Below are positions 11,637 to 21,518 of a stretch of 64,000 nt of DNA, piece after piece. The DNA comes from Litoditis marina (taxonomy: Eukaryota > Nematoda > Chromadorea > Rhabditida > Rhabditidae): positions 11,804,446 to 11,868,445 of the forward strand of contig OZ038433.1 in NCBI GenBank assembly GCA_964036275.1, read 5' to 3'. Within the stretch, counting starts at the first letter, position 1. Every line of letters begins with the position of its first letter. The position numbers were made by a program, and so were the translations under genes. The notes under the pieces were generated by a model. The model did no database searches, was not told where the DNA came from, and worked only from the letters and a program-made list of their open reading frames with translations.

Positions 11637-12165
11637 GTGATGACTTCATTTGTATCTTTCATCAATTATGGCCCAATTTGGACGACAAAGAACAATTTTC
11701 GACAGAATGGACTCTCGATTCAGCTGAGATTGAACATGCTCAAAAGTTCTCAAGTTGAAAATATTAAAATAAGTTTGAAAGATTGTAATTTGCTAAAACT
11801 ATTGAAATCTCTCAGAAGATTGTTCTGATGATGGGGGCACTGGGAGCACAGGTATATTGAACGTGTAAAAATGTGGTTCACGCCAATTTGGACGACAAAA
11901 AACGATTTCCCAGAGAATGGAGTTCCAATTCAGCTGAGATTGGAAATGCTCAAAAGGTCTGAAGTTGAAAATGTTAAAATAAGTTTGAAAGATTGTAGTT
12001 TGGTAAAACTATTGAAAACTCTCCGAATAGTTTATGAAATGGGAGGGGGGGGGGGGGGGGGGGGGGGTGGGGTGTTTCACGTGGATTTAGACGACAAAGA
12101 ACGATTTCCCAGAGAATGGATCCTCGATTCGGCTGAGATTCCTAATTCTCGACGTCTTTCGACTT
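11637..12165 (+). repeat. Tandemly repeated ORF-like block (2 full units plus a partial)
   Basis: Two units of about 150 bp, from CCAATTTGGACGACAAA to a CTCTC(A/C)GAA end at 11670-11820 and 11884-12030, align without a gap. A partial third (GACGACAAAGAACGATTT) begins at 12090. In one frame both full units translate to a similar peptide containing IWTTKN, IQLRL.MLK and KISLKDC. A 25-base poly-G run (12042-12067) separates units two and three. No family is recognised. It may be a decayed gene fragment or a non-coding repeat whose ungapped alignment mimics coding constraint. Confidence 0.5.
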
Positions 12166-12169
12166 AGAA

Positions 12170-12628
12170 TAGGAGAATAAATGGGGTAAACACGATAGAA
12201 TAGTGAATATTAGGGTTTAAATAGAGTTTCAACATTTATAAAGAAATATTTTTCGGTTTTCAAGTGTTGCATCGTTTCGTTTCATAACGAGTGTTGAAAG
12301 TCATGTAGTTAACAAATTGTAATAACGTTGTACAAAGAAAAGTTCAACGATTGTATTAAAAGAAGACAGTTTAGATATTGACCCTAACCAGTCTAGTTTT
12401 ATCAGTTCTGACAGAAAAAGCACTACGGGATCAAACTACAAAAAAACATAAGTCTTCCTTGAAAGGAGCGCACCCGATTGAAATAGCATTCGAGTATAAG
12501 ATTGCATGAGTGCACGCAATGATTTGATATTATAATTCCCGAACATCATAGACTGAAAAGTATTCATATAAAAGAGGAAGATACTAATTAATACATCATT
12601 TTGGGAACGAAGAAGAACTCGAAAATGA
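12170..12628. other. Intergenic, nothing recognised
   Basis: No gene, RNA or repeat seen beyond one GGATCAAACTACAAA word at about 12428. Confidence 0.4.
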
Positions 12629-13752
12629 TTAGTATAAAAAAACGAGTGTAAAGAAAGTAAAGATTAGTTTTGGATAACTATGTACAAGAAATTTAAAAGA
12701 AGTCCAATAAAAATATTTCGAGGAAACTCTAATCTCGCTCGGTTTAGAATTTCAAAAAAAGGATACCTAGTTTTTGGTTGTCGGAAGAAAACTTCTGACT
12801 GCGACTCACAATAATCTAGCTTATACTCCGTTGTGTTCAAGAGAAGCGAGATTAGCATTTTCCTCAAAATATTTTTATTGGACTTCTTTTAAATTTCTTG
12901 TACATAGTTATCCAAAACTAATCTTTACTTTCTTTACACTCGTTTTTTTATACTAATTGAACTCTTTTTCTATGGTTACGAAGTAACGGTCATTTTTGAT
13001 AAAAAATAATATTTTTGAACAATAAGCTAAACAAGGAATGTTATGTTTTTCTATTGGAGTTTTAAACCGTGCCGTAGTGCAGAACGTTTGGTGTAGTTGT
13101 AACCTCGTTCAAGTGATAGCAAATTTTCCACTCTAGACTCCAGGCAGGAATCGAACCTTCGTTCGCCGTGCGTGAATAGAGCGTTTATCCAATCCGCCAA
13201 TCAGACATGTGAATAGGAGTGAAAACCAAGCTGTACCCGCCTGTCATGGGTTCTTCATTGGAAAACGTCTTTCCGTACACGTTAAACTCTTCTTTCATTT
13301 TTATTTTCACAAAACCGGTCTATCCATGATTTTTTGCGAGACCATTTTCGGCTCTCTCACACGTAATATTCAAATTTCAGACATACCTGGAAAATACGTA
13401 TACCTCAACTTTTTTAGAGCTTTTCAAAAATGTAAGTATTTTTTGAATAAGTCAATTTTGTGCGAAACTATGCCGAGATTTGAGGAGGCGGACACTTTTG
13501 TCGCCGGCGCCGCCGCCGCCGCCCCGCACGGAAGCCATTTTTGCGAGACGTTGGGCCCTCTAACTCCTCTCAATAAATTCTACTTGGAACGTGAACTTAG
13601 TATCTTGTAGACGTGTTGCCCTTCAGTGATTCATGCAAAAATCTAAGCAAAAGGTCGACGTACTTTGAAGAAAATTGTAATAATCTGTTTTGTAATGTCT
13701 GCAGACCTTTGAACAAAAACTAATCTGCGCAGCGCTTCGCGCTGCGCACGAT
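12629..13752 (+). mobile_element. 1.1-kb composite element, copy 1
   Basis: Three modules lie in order. First, 12629-12957 is a near-perfect fold-back with arms of about 113 bp (TTAGTATAAAA...CCAAAACTAATC). Second, a middle part carries a tRNA-like stretch on the minus strand (GGCAGGAATCGAACC at 13143). Third, a GC-rich GGCGCCGCCGCC block at 13503 is followed by CATTTTTGCGAGACGTTGGG, and the element ends in the hairpin GCGCAGCGC/GCGCTGCGC and CACGAT. Copies of the same order lie at 26179-27278 (inverted) and 38947-40072. The 13209-13610 open frame lies wholly inside and is not taken as a gene. Confidence 0.8.
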
Positions 13753-14300
13753 AGGAGGGGGGAATAGAGAAAATAGAAAAAAACGTCGAGCGAGCATCGA
13801 GCAGAAAGTATACATTTCAGTATTTTCAACCGACAGCCACGTTTTGGAGTTTAAAATAGTAGATTATCTATATCTAGAAAAGTAGAAAATAGTAGAATAA
13901 AGACTAGATAAAATAGTAGATCAGACATAGTGCAGTTCATGTCAAGAGCAGAATAATGTAAAAACTTGTTTTTACTTTTCCTGCTTCAAATGTAGTCCAG
14001 ACTCACAAACATTTTTTCGATAATCTTCGAAAGCCAGTAACTTCCCCAATAATGACCCGAATATTGAACTAAGGCGACAGCCAGGAATAATCTAAATCAC
14101 AAATGTACGTTTTTCTCACCTGACGTGGGAAACTAGGTGAACTATGTGAAAAATCGTTATTTGGTCTGTGCAAGTTCCGATAAACCGGGGTGCGTTGAAA
14201 ACGCTGGTAAAATTATATAGGTATGAAATTCCAGATGGAAATTTACATATCTCAAAATATTGAATAAAATTTGAATACTCACGTGAAATATAGTGTGGCA
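13753..14300. other. Intergenic, nothing recognised
   Basis: A tract of AAAATAGTAGA words (13850-13925) is the only structure. No gene seen. Confidence 0.4.
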
Positions 14301-14703
14301 AACAGAACTCTATAATTGAGTTCTATTCTGAGAGAAAATGAAAGAAGATTACACAAATCCCCACTAAAACACGTGAACGGTATACCGTAATCATCACTCC
14401 TCATTGACAACTATTACAAATGTAATATGAATTCAAAAATAGAAAAAAAGTAAGTAATTTCATATCATACTTTTATGAATATGAATCGAGAAGAAAAGTA
14501 AAATTAAGTAACTTATTTGTACTTAGAACTTATTACGCTGATTATATGTTATAGTTATCTAGGTATTATTCCACCGGTACATGAGATGTGAAATCAATAC
14601 ATGCGGCCACATAATAGTAGAATAATAGTGTGGCAATCAGAACTCTATAATTGCATTCTATTCTGAGAGAAAATGAAAGAAGATTACACAAATCCCCACT
14701 AAA
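14292..14703. repeat. Pair of 70-bp direct repeats about 333 bp apart
   Basis: GTGTGGCAA(A/T)CAGAACTC and the following 60 bases up to CACAAATCCCCACTAAAA occur at about 14292-14367 and again at 14629-14703 with only a few differences. The enclosed 260 bp is AT-rich and unrecognised. It may be a local duplication or an element with direct terminal repeats. Confidence 0.7.
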
Positions 14704-15359
14704 AAAAAGTATTTCCATTAAAGAGAAGAGAAAAGAGAAAAAGAAGAATGAAGCGAAAGAATAAAGATATACACAAAAAGATTATTCGAAAGGGGTACGT
14801 ATATGTGCGACGCTAGTATAAAGTAATTTCTATTTCTAATGAGACTCCTACAGTGCGAATACAAAATTTTGTGCTTTCCTACTACGGAGTGGAATATTTC
14901 ACATGTAAAGTCGAGACCTGTATTAGAAAAATGATCTCCGAAAGTTCGAATACGTACGACGTAACGTAGGAGTTTCTCATCTCATCTAACTCAAATATGA
15001 TACAGAATAACTATGATAACCTATAATAACTTTTCAGTAAAAGTTATACATACAAAAGGTTCTAATGACAATTTTTCTCGAATAAATTACATAACGTATT
15101 TCATATTTACTCGCAAGTTCCTAAAAGTGTCTGTTTTCTGCCAAAATCGTCATTCCAGTGTGAAACCAGCTCGTGGAGTTATTCGCCAATTATTAATGCG
15201 GTGGAATTCCTGATTTCATCGTCGAAATTCGCATTTCGCATGAGTTGGCACAAAAAAATGTCTTTTCCTATAGAAACTGATCATAAAATTGTAGTTTGCA
15301 CTCGACACACGTCTTCCTCTTCAAATTTTGACCGAAGTCCGACGGCATCAAACTATAGT
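14704..15359. other. Intergenic, nothing recognised
   Basis: A half copy of the family A terminus (TTCTAATGAGACTCCTACAG) is visible near 14836. No gene seen. Confidence 0.4.
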
Positions 15360-15552
15360 GAGGGCCCAATTTATTAATTTCCGTCTCTCGCCGGAATCGA
15401 ACCTGGTAGCAAAATATTCGTAGCAGGGCGCTAACCACTGCGTTATTAGAGCACATAACCGGCCAGCTCTGGATCGAAGACATGCGTGCATACACAGCGG
15501 AAAGTGAGATATACAGTACCCTCCCGCCTTTCCGTTGGCGACGACTATAAAA
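15360..15552 (-). mobile_element. tRNA-derived SINE-like element, copy 3
   Basis: Read on the - strand: TATAGTCGTCGCCAACGGAA at the head, GGGAGGGTACTGTATATCTC, then the tRNA-like body with an A-box-like GCAGTGGTTAGCGCC and a B-box GGTTCGATTCC (15390-15400), then AATTAATAAATTGGGC. It closely matches copies at 48216-48388 and 38497-38665. Confidence 0.75.
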
Positions 15553-15895
15553 GGGCGTTGAGATTGAACAAAATACACCGTATTAGCTTTCTTAGAAGAG
15601 CGGAAGAATAAAAAAGAAAAACAATTTAATTGTAGAGAAATAACAATGGCATAAACGTTGTTTCTTTGCGAGTTAATACAACGGCTTTCGAAAACTCTTT
15701 TTCACACGTAAATATTTGTTGTAACTAGTAAAACGTTACGTTTCGGCACTCAAATGAACACTATCAATACTGCATCCAGATATTATTCCCATAATATATG
15801 CGGGCTGAATACTTAACTGAGTTAGATGTTTGGCCTATGAAAATTAGAAATTCTGCAAAATACCCCAACCTAACTATACGACGTTTGTCATACGT

Positions 15896-16028
15896 TATAC
15901 TGTTAGTCAATTGCACAGTCATGTGATACTTGCTAAGCACAGCAGAACTCAGGAACGGGCAATGAAAAAAATACACGATGAATCATTAGAATGCTTTCTT
16001 CGCATGACTATTCAGTTGACTTCTAGTA
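15896..16028 (-). mobile_element. 130-bp inverted-repeat element, family B, copy 1
   Basis: It starts TATACTGTTAGTCAATTGCA and ends GTTGACTTCTAGTA. The body holds the family phrase GCACAGCAGAACTCAG. Five other copies occur at 26038, 31651, 41149, 41721 and 42429. It has no coding capacity. Confidence 0.75.
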
Positions 16029-17130
16029 AAGAGGGGTTTGTAACACGTATAGAATGGCGATGTTTTCTGAGCTATAGTCTTTTTCATTCCTACTGAGACT
16101 CTCACAGTTTGAAAACGGAACTTGTAAGCCGCTTAAATTACTCAGACGTTATTGAGCAAAGTTGTGGTTCTTGCAGTCCCCTATTACATAACCCCTATTA
16201 CACAAAGTACTCAAAAATGTTTTCGAAAAATTGACGTTTGTGCTAAAACAATCATCGAAAAGTTGAAAAGTGTACTGTAGGGAACTGTGAACTATATACT
16301 GTCAAGATTCTAAGCCACTCATTTTCTCCAAAACTGAGAAAAACATGAAATGTCGAGTTAGAACTATGGTCCCTTTGAGCTTTTAGCGGAAATGCGGTTT
16401 GCGTTTAGCCATAAATATACATGGGTTGCAGATTAGCGGATATCCCATGAAACATTCCGATGAGGCAAAAATGACAGAATATATGCATCTATCATCCGTT
16501 TTTTGCTAACTCCAGGCGTATGGGATGGCACCAAAACCAGCCTGATCAGCAAACACATCAAAATTCTCGTTTTAACCACTGACATGGTTTGGGATCAAAC
16601 TATAATAAAGGACATAGCATGAACCTTCATTCAGTCTCAGTTGCTTAGGCGAGGCAAAAAAAAACACTTTTCTCCACTTTTTATTTTAAAGAAAAAGTAC
16701 AATGTCTACGAACGGTGGAAAAGCGATTGTAGTCAAACGACACGTGATTAGAACGTTTGAAACCATCCAATTGGCTTAAAGTGCTGATTTGCGCTTTGGT
16801 GTTCGAAACTACTACACACGTATGGTGAGGGATCTTACATATGTTTCCAGATAATTTCCAAATAAAGTCGTATATAAGTTCATGTCTCATTCACTGATTT
16901 CGCTCTTGCTTTTTTTTACAATACTTAAACTCTGATAATTGAGTGAAATAATCGTTTTAAAGAATGAATTGTTATAAAAAACTCATTTTCTCCTTCATTA
17001 TCGACCATTTTCGGCAGTTTTCGTGCTTTTTCGCCCCAAAACGGTAACCACCATTCGCGTTGTAGCGTGGCAAAAAGGGTTCCGAGAAACGAAGTGAATC
17101 CGATTTCACTGGAACCGTTGCGGTCGAAAA
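16029..17130. other. Intergenic region upstream of the collagen gene
   Basis: A half copy of the family A terminus lies at about 16070-16100 (TATAGTCTTTTTCATTCCTA). No gene or RNA is seen. The promoter of the collagen gene must lie in the right-hand part. Confidence 0.4.
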
Positions 17131-17134
17131 TGAG

Positions 17135-17140
17135 TATAAA
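17135..17140 (+). promoter_or_regulatory. TATA box of the collagen gene
   Basis: TATAAA lies 36 bases upstream of the collagen start codon, in GAGTATAAAATGAG. This spacing would give a short leader. The assignment is by motif and position only. Confidence 0.5.
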
Positions 17141-17175
17141 ATGAGAAGAAACAAGATGAAAATCACGAACCAGCC

Positions 17176-20100
17176 ATGGACTTCGACACCAAAGTTAAGG
17201 TACGGTTTTGTATTTCACTCTGTAAGATTACAATTTTAGGTATTTCTTCGTAAAGCTATTCTGTTTCCGAAAAAGTTAGAATATTGATATCGAGCTGTTG
17301 TAGAAGTAGTTACATAACAATGTGAATCGTAGAGAGATGGTATAGAGGTTGAGAGAGTTGAGTTTTTGCCGTGAACACAGTATTTTTCTGTGGGCGAACC
17401 CACAACAAAATCGATTTTCATGTTTATGGTAGAAAAAAAGGTTATCTTTCAGCAAATGTACGCAGTCAGAATATGTTTATAACTTTATGTTTTCATTTGT
17501 TTCTATTTCTAACAGGAATTTCCAGGCATATCGATTTGTGGGTCACGCGGCGGTCACTTTTTCAGTGGTGGCCGTACTGTCCGTCTGCATTACACTGCCA
17601 CTTGTACACCAATATGTTCAGGAGGTGGGACAATACGGGGTTTTGTTAGTTGGGTTGACAATATTGGTAATTTTGTCTCTAAAATGTGAATACCTAATTT
17701 GAGGCATATTGAAATCTCACGCCAGTCTCTCTTATCTACATAGCTCACATTGCAACGCATAAGATCTGGCACCGTAGCAAAGTCATACAAGTGGCCAGCT
17801 CAACCTGACCGAGGACCTGGGCATATTCTGGCCACATAGTTGCCAACTTTTTGTGTATAAGCATAGTGCAGGTGACCCAAACCTGAGCGAGGTGGTGAAC
17901 AGAGAGTTCAGCTCAAAGGTGACGTTTTCATGAGACTTTGCTACGGTGCCAGCTTTCAAAGACTGGTGCTAGGTTGTACCAAATAAACAAGATTTCAAGA
18001 TTTCAAGATTTATTCATTCACTCATATTGTGGAAATATGGTGTTCCTTTATCGTTTTCCCCAGATTTTTATCTCTGCACATTCTCAATATATCTTCGCAA
18101 CTTCAGAAAAGTTATGTGAGGAGGACATTTTGAGAATTACCATGGCGTTACATGGTAGAAACCGTCACCTAACCTGTTTGATGAAACACGCGTAATAAAC
18201 ATTGTAATTCAGGTGCGTCATGAGATGCAGCGCGAGATGCGCCAGTGTCGTTCCACGGCAGACAGTGTCCTCGGAGAAGTGTCCTCGATGCCCGCAGTTA
18301 GCCGCAACCGTACCGCCCGTGCGGCCGTCAAAGAGGACTACGCTGTAGAAACAGGTAGTCAATCTATACACCATTGTTTTCTAGTTTATGTTGAGTTATA
18401 GTTACCTCACTGAGTAGGAACACTCAGTTTTTATATTCAACATCTTTTTCACCACTTTCGCTTTTGAAAACCTTGAACGTTTAAAAGGATGCTGAAATAA
18501 AAGTTAGTATGAAAGAGCTTCTTAATGAAAACTGATATGAAGAATGTTAAAGGTGAACTAACGAACCAACTTTGCATACAGTTCCCATATTTTTGCCTGT
18601 TTCGGCGCGCGCTATACAGCAATTGATTCATGAATTGATTCACACTCAAGCTTTTGTTTTGTTTCCTAGCATAGGAACTTCTAGCCCACAGTTAAGACAC
18701 TGGTAGAACGGTAGTAACAGTTAAACTGTGGTGATATGACCGTAAACGTCCCGCGATTCAGTGTTAAACTTGTGGTAACGTTGAATCACGATTACTACCA
18801 GTAAATCGGTGATGTATCTCAAGTAACCTCAGATGTGAACTAGATATCTAATACCACACGTGATACCTATACTAGATATAGTTCCGGTCATTCCCACTGA
18901 GACTTGGCAGGGTGCCAATGAATATTCAAGGCTATTTTTCACCACTTTGGAGTATTTCAAAAAACTTACAATCTTTGTTAGCGTTTGTTCAGTTCCCCAA
19001 GAACACGTAATAAAAAAGTTCGAGAATACATATGTTTTCTCTAAGAAATAGTCATTCGAAAATCTTGGCACGATTCCAATGAGTCTCAGTGCGAACGAAA
19101 CGAACTATACGGATGTCTGCGAGACTGCTCTGCCGGCTTCTGGCTGTTTTCGGTTTAATTACCCAAGTTTGAGGTACTTTTCACCTCTGAAGCGAACTTA
19201 GTATTAAGTACGTGAGGAATAGATACTAGAGGTGCCATGAAAAGATAATTAAATTTTGTTTTATAAAAAATAATAATTTTCAAGTGTTTTATTTTCGATA
19301 ATTCGAAATAATTTTACTGCTGTTTTACTGCAGTTGAACTACAACTTTACTGGCGTTTTACTGCAGTAGCGACACCGTACTACTACCGTTTTACGACTGG
19401 TGATACTGCAGTAACACTACCAGTAAAACGGCAGTAGTACGGTGTCGCTACTGTAGTAGAACGCCTGTTTTATCTTTACAGTGTAGGTTCATGCTTATTC
19501 GTCACTACTCTCTTATTCTTTCTTCGATTGCCTTCTCTATATGAACGAATACATTATTATTATTAAGCATATGAACATAAAGAAAACATAAATGTGAGAA
19601 TAAATGAAATTTGAGCAATATACAGAAAAATCAATAGTTTGTTTGAAGGAACCACCGAGGAGGACACCTGCCAGGGTTGTTGCATGCCCGGTCCCACCGG
19701 ACCCAAGGGACAGGCCGGACGACCCGGAACCCCCGGTAGACCCGGAGCTCCCGGACACCCCGGAAACCCCGGCAGACCTCCCCAGACCCCCTGCGAGCCC
19801 CTTACCCCACCACCATGTGAGCCCTGCCCACAGGGAGAGCCCGGAGCACAGGGACCTCCCGGACCTCCCGGTACTCCTGGAGCCCCAGGAACCCCCGGAA
19901 ACAAGGGACCTGACGGAAGACCCGGTCAACCTGGATACAAGGGACCCTTCGGTATGCCCGGAGAGCCCGGAAAGATCGGAGCCGCTGGACCACCCGGAAA
20001 GCCCGCAGAGAACGGACAGCCCAAGCCCGGTGCCCCCGGACAGCCCGGAAGACCCGGACCTCAGGGACCTATCGGACCACCCGGACAGCCCGGACAGGAC

Positions 20101-20492
20101 GGAACACCAGGTTGGTTTTCAGTTTTGAAGGAAACGATGTCAAAAGTGAACTTCTCACATTGTTGTTGTCCTAAACATTCATAGGTGAGAGCAGGTAAAA
20201 TGCACTACACTTCAAACACGTCAAAAAAAGCAAAAAGAAATAGCATGGATGAAATATATATGCTGTAACAATTACAAATAGAGAAAATTAAAATGGGAAT
20301 AACCAATATTTATTCTCAGGTGCTCCCGGAGAGAAGGGACCAGCTGGTGAGAACGGCAAGCCCGGTTCGGACGGAAGACCCGGAGAACCCGGTCAACCCG
20401 GCCAGGACGCCACCCCCGGAGAGAAGGGAATCTGTCCCAAGTACTGCGCCATCGACGGCGGTGTCTTCTTCGAGGACGGGAGTCGTCGTTAA
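17176..20492 (+). CDS. Cuticle collagen, five exons, 299 aa
   Basis: The exons are 17176-17199, 17526-17624, 18213-18354, 19649-20110 and 20320-20492, and the phases join without a frameshift to a TAA stop. The protein starts MDFDTKVK, then a hydrophobic signal-anchor ([20 protein letters not shown], residues 9-28), a conserved region with a dibasic-type site (SRNRTAR) and a cysteine cluster [10 protein letters not shown]. Gly-X-Y tracts follow, interrupted by [15 protein letters not shown], and the tail is [20 protein letters not shown] with a C-x3-C knot. This is the normal layout and length of secreted nematode cuticle collagens, which trimerise in the epidermal secretory pathway and are cross-linked in the cuticle. 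The exon 4 acceptor (TTTGAAG) is weak but is the one that keeps the frame. Intron 3 is long (1.3 kb) because of inserted elements. The exact family member cannot be named. Confidence 0.95.
17767..17951. mobile_element. Inverted-repeat element in collagen intron 2
   Basis: TGGCACCGTAGCAAAGTC at 17767 is mirrored exactly by GACTTTGCTACGGTGCCA ending at 17951, enclosing about 150 bp. It has no coding capacity. Confidence 0.7.
18699..18810. repeat. Weak inverted repeat in collagen intron 3
   Basis: ACTGGTAGAACGGTAGTAA near 18700 is partly mirrored by TTACTACCAGT near 18797. It shares the ACTGGTAG/ACCAGTAAA words with the stronger hairpin at 19352-19465 and may be a decayed relative. Confidence 0.45.
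18877..19109 (+). mobile_element. Short inverted-repeat element, family A, copy 2
   Basis: TATAGTTCCGGTCATTCCCA at the left is mirrored by the right end GTCTCAGTGCGAACGAAACG followed by AACTATA. The interior is collinear with copy 1 (CTATTTTTCACCACTTTGGA). It sits in collagen intron 3. Confidence 0.8.
19352..19465. repeat. Long imperfect hairpin in collagen intron 3
   Basis: GGCGTTTTACTGCAGTAGCG plus ACACCGTAC (19352-19380) pairs with 19437-19465 with two mismatches in 29. The pairing continues inward (TACTACCGTTTTAC against GTAAAACGGCAGTA). It is probably a small fold-back element. Confidence 0.8.
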
Positions 20493-20510
20493 GGATTCAG
20501 ATTCTAATGA

Positions 20511-20516
20511 AATAAA
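20511..20516 (+). promoter_or_regulatory. Polyadenylation signal of the collagen gene
   Basis: AATAAA lies 19 bases after the collagen stop codon, a distance expected for compact nematode 3' ends. Confidence 0.55.
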
Positions 20517-21518
20517 TAGTTTAGTCATGAGCTCGTTGTCAGTACAAAAGTCATTCGGTGAGAAACAGTTGCAACCGAGTGAAACAAAGCAAAAAAATCA
20601 GTTATCTCGAAGCGTCGGTCGGAACTATGTATTGATTGGGTATTATTGTTTATCATAATGTTAAGTTACAAATTGACTATTTTACAAACTGAAAGTAATG
20701 AACGCTCCCTCTACAGTGTGTGGCTATCAAATTGATGTCGAAACAGTGAAAAATAGTGAAAATCAAGCAAGTAGGTGACAACGCAGTAAGGTGACAGTCT
20801 TTAATGTACAATTCTTCAATGTACAGAAAAATCCTGGTTATTGTCAACTCCGCTCCGAATTACCGAACAATTATTGTTTACCAACAAAATCAGTTACAAG
20901 TTTTCGCTATGAAAGCTAGAAATGAAATCGGTTTTCGAACAACCTGTGTTGTGTGCTGGTTGTGTAACCCAGTTATTGGTTCTAATAGTTTCCTGTTTTT
21001 CCCACTTTCACCTTTGAACAATCGAGAACATACAGAAAAAGTTTCATTCATACAACGAAATGAAATAAAGGTTCATGAAACGAACAAACATCTATTTATT
21101 CGTCGAATGTTCATTGAAAAGTTAGTGGAACCCGACTGATTCCTTCACTGGGTCTTGGTTTTGTCCGAGCTCTGTAAAAATCCGAATTATTATTGTTCAA
21201 GATCAAAAAAAGTACGTTATACCCAGTTCTCTGATGTGTTTCACTGGTAAGAAACGTTGTCTCTCTTAGAGACATTCTGATACAATCATGTCTTTATTCG
21301 TCTTTGGACTTTTTCTCTTATTAGTCGTGAAATAGCCTGTTATTGTAATTAGTTACGCTTGTTCATACCAGTATTCTCTCATAATAACTTAAATTTCATA
21401 TTTTTCCTATAATATAATGATTATCTAGTCTTAATCTCTCAACTACATTTAAAAAGTTCACTTTTCACGTTTTGTGAACCCCAATTGTACGAGTCATTGA
21501 TTTGTAAAAACTATGCAA
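20517..21518. other. Intergenic between collagen and the minus-strand gene
   Basis: An open frame at 20804-21139 (+, 111 codons) shows no recognisable motif or exon structure and is left out. Nothing else is seen. Confidence 0.4.

Noticed and set aside
13140..13205. Possible tRNA gene on the minus strand, and similar at 26740-26810
   Set aside because: The B-box GGTTCGATTCC is good, but the anticodon and acceptor stems do not pair, and the sequence is an internal module of the composite element.
13209..13610. 133-codon frame, and its counterpart at 26215-26508
   Set aside because: Both lie inside copies of the 1.1-kb composite element and the frame is not kept between copies.
19537..19993. 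Minus-strand Gly/Pro-rich frames under the collagen gene
   Set aside because: They are shadows of the Gly-X-Y coding strand. The plus-strand exons have signal anchor, cysteines and splice sites.
20804..21139. 111-codon plus-strand frame between the collagen gene and the minus-strand gene
   Set aside because: No recognisable motif, exon structure or start context; the composition is like that of the AT-rich surroundings.
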